Of a stretch of 9,954 nucleotides of DNA, positions 6,336 through 9,954 are shown one piece after another (within the stretch, counting starts at the first letter, position 1; each line of letters starts with the position of its first letter). Both the position numbers and the translations under genes were made by a program. Under the pieces are notes generated by a model, which was not told where the DNA came from, made no database searches, and saw nothing but the letters and a program-made list of their open reading frames with translations. The DNA is from Thiohalobacter sp. (GTDB taxonomy: Bacteria > Pseudomonadota > Gammaproteobacteria > Thiohalobacterales > Thiohalobacteraceae). The DNA lies in NCBI GenBank assembly GCA_027030825.1, contig JALVEM010000266.1, forward strand, positions 1 to 9,954, given 5' to 3'.

Positions 6336-7529
6336 TCAATAGCGAATGGCAGGGGTTTCGATCGCAAGCCCGTTGCCGCGCGACATGACGTAGATCTCGA
6401 GATCCCGATACTCGGGCGACCCCTGGGGGAAAGGCTTCGCATAAAACTTCTTCAGGCACTGGGTGAAACGGGTCTGCAGGCTGGTGACCTTCCCGGTCTT
6501 GAGCCGGTATTCCGGGAAGCCGTTAGCCTGACCCTGCGAGAGCCACTGGCCGCGCAGGTATTGGCCCGCCGCGCGGTCGTGGCAGTCGGCGCAGGAGAAA
6601 TCGGCGATCCCGAAGCGAGTGTTCCAGAGGCGCCGTCCTGCTTCCAGATGAGGGCGCATGGGGCCATCGACCTTCACCCGGACCGGTTCGCCGCGCGCCA
6701 GATGGCGCACGAAGGTTTCCAGCGCCACCAGCCTCGGATGATCGTAAGGCAGGGGCGAGCGCCCCAGGCGTTCCTGCCGGCAACGGCGGATCCGCGCCTG
6801 CAGGGTCAGCGGCCTGCCCAGTTTCTCGTCCCATTTCGGATAGGCCGCGATCGAGGCGGGATCGAATTTCCGGCCATCCTCGCCATGGCAGTCGGCACAC
6901 CGGCCACCACCCTCGTGACGGGCATGGAATGCCTGCCGGCCGGCATCGACGGTCATGAAACCGGGATTTTCGAATTCGTCGTCCTGCATGGCCTGCATGT
7001 CGGGTTCGAGCAGCGCATAGCCGGACACGGGTCGCTGTTCGGCAGGTGGCAGCGGCTCGCCATGACGCAGACTCGATGGCGGCGGCATCGGTCCCTTCAG
7101 GGTCGCCAGGTAGGCGACCAGATCCTCGATGTCCTGTGCGGCGAGAAAGGTCTTCCCCGGGAAGAGCGGGCGGTTCAGGGTTTGCGGATCGGCATGGAAT
7201 GGCGGCATGAGCGTATCCGGGTTCAGCCTGCGCATGTCGGCCACCCGCAGACGCAACTGACCGGTACCGTAGCGCTTGCCGACGCCATGCAGCGGCGGCC
7301 CCAGCGTACCCTGAAAGGCTTCCTCGGGCAGGGGAAGCTGGTGGCAGGCCAGGCAGTTGCCCCGGCGGCGGTCGCGAAGCACCTGTTCACCGCGCCCGGC
7401 ATCACCTTGCAAACCCGCAAGAGGTTCGGGAATGCTGTCCCCCTGTGCCTGCCAGGGTGAATAATCCGCCGCCTGTGCGCCCGAAGCGCACAGCAGCCAC
7501 AGCACCGAAACGATTGTTCGCCATTTCAT
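6336..7529 (-). CDS. Fused SoxX-SoxA c-type cytochrome (thiosulfate oxidation)
   Basis: SoxXA joins thiosulfate to the carrier cysteine of SoxY in the periplasm and passes the electrons to a cytochrome c. Here both subunits lie in one 397-residue chain. Residues 1-20 are a Sec signal peptide ending AQA. The SoxX domain (about 25-145) has haem site CLACH (59-63) and the distal Met108 in TLMPPF. A Pro-rich linker (about 146-167) joins it to SoxA (about 168-397), which has haem sites CADCH at 211-215 and 313-317. Cys250 and Cys358 stand where the distal Cys ligands of diheme SoxA lie. Cys358, in FTQCLKKFYAKPFPQGSPEY, is the expected catalytic cysteine. I chose ATG 7529 for its AGGG spacing; ATG 7535 is equally open and adds two residues. 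The frame runs further upstream but has no family sequence there. No soxY, Z, B, C or D lies in the window. Confidence 0.9.
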   Translation of the reverse strand: MKWRTIVSVLWLLCASGAQAADYSPWQAQGDSIPEPLAGLQGDAGRGEQVLRDRRRGNCLACHQLPLPEEAFQGTLGPPLHGVGKRYGTGQLRLRVADMRRLNPDTLMPPFHADPQTLNRPLFPGKTFLAAQDIEDLVAYLATLKGPMPPPSSLRHGEPLPPAEQRPVSGYALLEPDMQAMQDDEFENPGFMTVDAGRQAFHARHEGGGRCADCHGEDGRKFDPASIAAYPKWDEKLGRPLTLQARIRRCRQERLGRSPLPYDHPRLVALETFVRHLARGEPVRVKVDGPMRPHLEAGRRLWNTRFGIADFSCADCHDRAAGQYLRGQWLSQGQANGFPEYRLKTGKVTSLQTRFTQCLKKFYAKPFPQGSPEYRDLEIYVMSRGNGLAIETPAIRY

Positions 7530-7563
7530 GACCATCCCTTCCCTGCCGATCCCCGCCGGACAA

Positions 7564-7592
7564 AGTCTACGCCCGGTTAGAGCCGGGATGCC
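7564..7592 (-). promoter_or_regulatory. Possible soxXA promoter with internal inverted repeat
   Basis: In the 98-base gap between rnd and soxXA the minus strand has TAGACT (7569-7564), four of six to the -10 consensus, about 27 bases before a start at about 7557. Just upstream is the inverted repeat CCCGG-CTCTAA-CCGGG (7587-7572), which could be an operator lying across the spacer. The -35 region (TGGCAT) is poor, so an activator may be needed. The repeat is short and could be chance in GC-rich DNA. Confidence 0.3.
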
Positions 7593-7627
7593 ACGCCCGC
7601 CGGTCCCGCACGTCACATCAGGGCGGA

Positions 7628-8785
7628 TCAGACTCCGGTATGGACGAACCGGAGCCGACCATCGACGATGGTGACGGCCTCGTGCCCTTCGAGCACGGCG
7701 AGCAGATGCTCGCCCGCCAGCTCGCGGCGCCAGCCCGCGAGCAGCGGCAGATCGCGCTCGCCGCGCACCAGCTTCTCGAGCGCCCTGCGGTTGGCGAGCA
7801 CGCCGGGATGGATACGGTGGCGTTCCGCCAGCAGGCGCAGGGCACCCGAGAGCAGGTCGATGGCGGCCTCCTGGGCCGGCTCCAGCGGCGGCAGGCGCTC
7901 CCCCTCCTCCAGCGGCTGCGGTTCCCGGTCGCGGGCCTCGCGCACCACACCGAGAATGGCCTCCCCGTATCTTTTCAGGCGATCCTCGCGCAACCCCCGC
8001 ACCCGCCGCAGCTCGGCCATGGATTTCGGCGCCAGACGCGCAATACCGAGCAGCGCCTCGTCGTCGAGCACCCACTTGCGCGGCAGGTCGGCCTCGCGCG
8101 CCGTCTGCTCGCGCCAGGCGGCCAGTGCCTGGGCGATGGCGAGTGCCCGCCCCTTCAGACGCCCTACGCCCTTGATGCGTCGCCAGGCCGTCTCGTCGGG
8201 CGGTTCATAGAGGGCGGGCTCGAGCAGCGTGGCGAAGTCTTCTTCCAGCCAGTCGAGGCGGCCGAGCGAGGCCAGTTCCTCGCGCAGCCCCGGATAGAGC
8301 CGCGCCAGATAGCGGACGTCGTCGGCGGCATAGGCGAGCTGACCGGCAGAGAGCGGCCGGGCGCACCAGTCGGTGCGGGCGTGCCCCTTGCCGAGCTCGA
8401 TGCCGAGCCGGGCCTTGACCAGCGCCCCGTAACCCATCTGCTCGGGCAGCCCGAGCAGCGGGGCGGCGAGCTGGGTGTCGAAGACGGGGCCGGGCAGCGA
8501 GCCGCGCAACTGGTGGAAGATCTCCAGATCCTGGCGGGCGGCGTGCATGACCAGGGTGCGGGCGGGATCGTAGATCAGGTCGAGAAAGGGCTCGAGATCC
8601 ACGGCCAGGGGATCGATGCAGGCCAGCGCGTCGCGGCTGGCCACCTGGATCAGGCACAGGCGCGGGCGATAGGTACGCTCGCGGATGAATTCGGTATCCA
8701 GCGCCAGCCACTCGGTGTCGGCCAGCCGTTCGCACAGGGACTCGAGTGCGCCACGGGTGGCGACGAAAGGGACGGGATCACTCAT
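7628..8785 (-). CDS. rnd: Ribonuclease D
   Basis: A 385-residue 3'-to-5' exoribonuclease that trims tRNA precursors and other structured RNAs. The DEDDy catalytic set is complete: Asp30 and Glu32 (LALDTEF, Exo I), Asp86 in MHAARQDLEIF (Exo II), and Tyr152 with Asp156 in YAADDVRYL (Exo III). An HRDC domain follows (about 213-292, including WVLDDEALLGIARLAP and MAELRRVRGL) and a second helical HRDC-like domain occupies about 300-370. This is the usual layout and length of RNase D. The ATG lies eight bases inside the end of the SseB-domain gene with no ribosome site of its own, so translation is probably coupled to that gene. The soxXA gene follows after a 98-base gap and may or may not share the transcript. 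Confidence 0.96.
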   Translation of the reverse strand: MSDPVPFVATRGALESLCERLADTEWLALDTEFIRERTYRPRLCLIQVASRDALACIDPLAVDLEPFLDLIYDPARTLVMHAARQDLEIFHQLRGSLPGPVFDTQLAAPLLGLPEQMGYGALVKARLGIELGKGHARTDWCARPLSAGQLAYAADDVRYLARLYPGLREELASLGRLDWLEEDFATLLEPALYEPPDETAWRRIKGVGRLKGRALAIAQALAAWREQTAREADLPRKWVLDDEALLGIARLAPKSMAELRRVRGLREDRLKRYGEAILGVVREARDREPQPLEEGERLPPLEPAQEAAIDLLSGALRLLAERHRIHPGVLANRRALEKLVRGERDLPLLAGWRRELAGEHLLAVLEGHEAVTIVDGRLRFVHTGV

Positions 8786-9212
8786 TCGGCGGCACGGTGC
8801 CGGCCTTGAGCCGTTCCACCATCACGGGTTCGAGATCGTAGCCGATCTCCCAGTCGGGATTGATGGAGATGCCGATGCCGGGCTCGACTCGCTCAAGGAT
8901 CCAGTCCAGGTCCACGAGGATGCCCCCCTTCTCGAAACCCGGGAAATGGGCCGTGAAGGCCTTGGCGCGTTCGGGGCTGGTGAAGAGGATCAGCACCTTC
9001 ACACCGCCCTCGGCCTCGACCACCAGCGGCTGAGCCTTGTCGCTCTTCTGGAATCCCTGGATGCCCGCGGAGTCGTCGAGCACCGGCAGAAACAGCTGCT
9101 CGCGCCGGATCTCGGCCAGAAAGTCTTCCGGGGTCATCCGCCCCTCGTGCACGGCCAGAAGCCGGGCTTCCACCTCGTTCTTCGGCACGAATTCCTGTTG
9201 CAGTTCGCTCAT
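8778..9212 (-). CDS. SseB N-terminal-domain protein
   Basis: A 144-residue cytoplasmic protein covering one SseB N-terminal domain: N-terminal helix (NEVEARLLAVHEGRMTPEDF), strand FLPVL, then VVEAEGGVKVLILFTSPERA with the characteristic FTSPE turn. This is followed by GILVDLDWILERVEPGIGISINPDWE, where the conserved INP lies. SseB-type domains occur alone or as parts of larger proteins and their biochemical role is poorly defined; E. coli SseB was named for serine sensitivity. It precedes rnd, overlapping it by eight bases, so the two form a coupled pair. The ATG has only a weak ribosome site, but it stands about 26 bases from an extended -10 promoter at 9246-9254. Confidence 0.8.
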   Translation of the reverse strand: MSELQQEFVPKNEVEARLLAVHEGRMTPEDFLAEIRREQLFLPVLDDSAGIQGFQKSDKAQPLVVEAEGGVKVLILFTSPERAKAFTAHFPGFEKGGILVDLDWILERVEPGIGISINPDWEIGYDLEPVMVERLKAGTVPPNE

Positions 9213-9245
9213 GGGATGCTCGCTGGAATGGGATGCTGCGCCGGC

Positions 9246-9254
9246 ATCATAGCA
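9246..9254 (-). promoter_or_regulatory. Extended -10 promoter for the SseB-domain gene and rnd
   Basis: On the minus strand the sequence TGCTATGAT is an extended -10: TG, one base, then TATGAT, five of six to consensus. Initiation near 9239 gives a leader of about 26 bases. No clear -35 is seen, since the spot is GC-rich and occupied by the hairpin at 9263-9286. Confidence 0.55.
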
Positions 9255-9262
9255 GAGCCCGG

Positions 9263-9286
9263 GGGCGCGGCGGAGAAACCGCGCCC
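9263..9286 (-). terminator. GC-rich hairpin after the FMN reductase-like gene
   Basis: GGGCGCGG and CCGCGCCC form a perfect eight-base stem with an eight-base loop, 14 bases beyond the stop at 9300. No T-run follows on the minus strand (CCGGGCTCTGCT), so it is not a canonical intrinsic terminator. It may still stop or pause transcription or protect the 3' end. Confidence 0.4.
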
Positions 9287-9299
9287 GGCGCCCGCCATT

Positions 9300-9914
9300 T
9301 CACATGCCGTTGCGGAACTTCGGATGTTCGGTGAGGCCGCTCTCCCGCACGCCGCGCAGGGCGACGGCGTACTCGCGCAGCAGGCGAAGCGCCCAAGTGA
9401 TGCGCTCGCGGAAATAGGCATCGGCCTCGGGATCGTTGTCGGCCGGGTCGTCGTTGAGTACCCGCTCGACATGGCGCACCACGATCTGCTCCGGGATGTA
9501 GCAGATGCGGTTGTTCTTGTAGCTGCTCATGCGCAGTTCCGCCACCGGATAGGCGCCGCCGTCGGCCGAGGAGACGGTCACGATCAGCGCCGGCTTGTGG
9601 CCGAGCTCGAAGCGGGAAAAGAGCAGGAAGAAATTCTTCAGCCCCGCCGGTACCTGGCCGTGCCATTCCGGCGAGATCACCACGAAGGCGTCGCTCGCGG
9701 CCAGCTGCGCCTTCCAGGGCGCCAGCAGTTCCTCCCAGCGCTCCTCGCCCTCCCACACGCCCTGATCCCACAGGGGCAGCGGGTTGCCGGCGAGGCTGAG
9801 GATCGCTGCCTCCTCGCACAGGCCCTCCGACTCGAGCGTGTGCCTGATGAAACGCCCCACCTTGTGGCTCTGCGAGGGATCCCGGTGGCTGCCGCTGATG
9901 ATGGTGATCTTCAT
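9300..9914 (-). CDS. NAD(P)H-dependent FMN reductase-like flavoprotein
   Basis: A 204-residue cytoplasmic protein with the flavodoxin-like fold of the NADPH-dependent FMN reductase family. Residues 1-20 (MKITIISGSHRDPSQSHKVG) hold the first strand and FMN phosphate-binding loop. SPEWHGQVPAGLKNFFLLFS (81-100) matches the family's PEYNGSIPGALKN flavin loop, with Trp-His replacing Tyr-Asn. VSSADGGAYPVAELR (114-128) is the second flavin contact. The C-terminal extension (about 150-204) is charged and longer than in the smallest members. The real substrate (flavin, quinone, azo compound or metal) cannot be told from sequence. The ATG at 9914 has AGGA eight bases upstream, and a consensus TATAAT at 9947-9952 marks its promoter, so it is the first gene of its transcript. 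A hairpin lies after its stop. Confidence 0.88.
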   Translation of the reverse strand: MKITIISGSHRDPSQSHKVGRFIRHTLESEGLCEEAAILSLAGNPLPLWDQGVWEGEERWEELLAPWKAQLAASDAFVVISPEWHGQVPAGLKNFFLLFSRFELGHKPALIVTVSSADGGAYPVAELRMSSYKNNRICYIPEQIVVRHVERVLNDDPADNDPEADAYFRERITWALRLLREYAVALRGVRESGLTEHPKFRNGM

Positions 9915-9946
9915 GCGCCTTTTCCTTCCGGCATTCGATGGCGGCG

Positions 9947-9952
9947 ATTATA
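9947..9952 (-). promoter_or_regulatory. Consensus -10 box for the FMN reductase-like gene
   Basis: The minus strand reads TATAAT, a perfect -10, with predicted initiation near 9940 and a leader of about 26 bases to the ATG at 9914. The -35 region lies beyond the window's right edge and cannot be checked. Confidence 0.6.
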
Positions 9953-9954
9953 GA

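Noticed and set aside
7530..8075. Upstream extension of the soxXA frame into rnd
   Set aside because: The extra 180 or so residues overlap rnd, are Ala/Arg/Gly-rich without family sequence, and would bury the signal peptide that begins at 7529.
7640..8809. Long plus-strand open frame opposite RNase D
   Set aside because: RNase D on the minus strand has a full DEDDy motif set; the antisense frame has low-complexity, Gln/Gly/Arg-rich sequence and no family signal.
8685..9953. Long plus-strand open frame opposite the SseB and FMN reductase genes
   Set aside because: It crosses two well-supported minus genes and their intergenic promoter, and its product resembles no family.
1..9954. CRISPR array, tRNA, rRNA, riboswitch or defence system
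   Set aside because: I looked for regularly spaced repeats, cloverleaf-like structures and defence-type genes on both strands and saw none.

Overview
The window is GC-rich, densely packed bacterial chromosome. The gene set (PhoP/PhoQ-type two-component system, YadG/YadH-type ABC exporter, RNase D, SseB-domain protein, and a Sox thiosulfate-oxidation cytochrome) points to a sulfur-oxidising gammaproteobacterium, possibly of the Chromatiales/Ectothiorhodospiraceae type. That placement is inferred from protein resemblance, not from a marker gene.

Left edge (1 to about 460): nested insertion-sequence debris. An IS3-family element, running off the window with its orfA start on the minus strand, sits inside codon 37-39 of an IS1182-type transposase gene. 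The end of that IS1182-type element appears to cut off a small unknown gene (435-665, minus).

Middle left (794 to 4480): a minus-strand protein with an HEGCH metalloprotease-like motif is divergent from a glutaredoxin-like gene, and the two start codons overlap in one CATG. A minus-strand cluster follows: glycine-zipper envelope protein, PepSY-domain secreted protein, PhoP-like response regulator, PhoQ-like histidine kinase. Transcription runs from about 4480 down to 1563. The last three genes abut or overlap, so they are very probably one operon. The kinase ends tail-to-tail with the glutaredoxin gene, overlapping by 9 bases.

Middle right (4610 to 6299): a plus-strand yadG-yadH pair, overlapping by 11 bases and preceded by an extended -10 promoter, encodes a complete ABC-2 exporter of unknown substrate.

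Right (6336 to 9914): all genes are on the minus strand. Reading in the direction of transcription they are an NAD(P)H-dependent FMN reductase-like protein, an SseB-domain protein overlapping rnd (RNase D), and a single gene joining SoxX to SoxA. The fusion is the most notable item: one signal peptide, one SoxX haem domain and a two-haem SoxA domain in one uninterrupted frame, with no other sox gene in the window. No rRNA, tRNA, CRISPR array or replication origin was seen. No gene-free stretch exceeds 300 bases.
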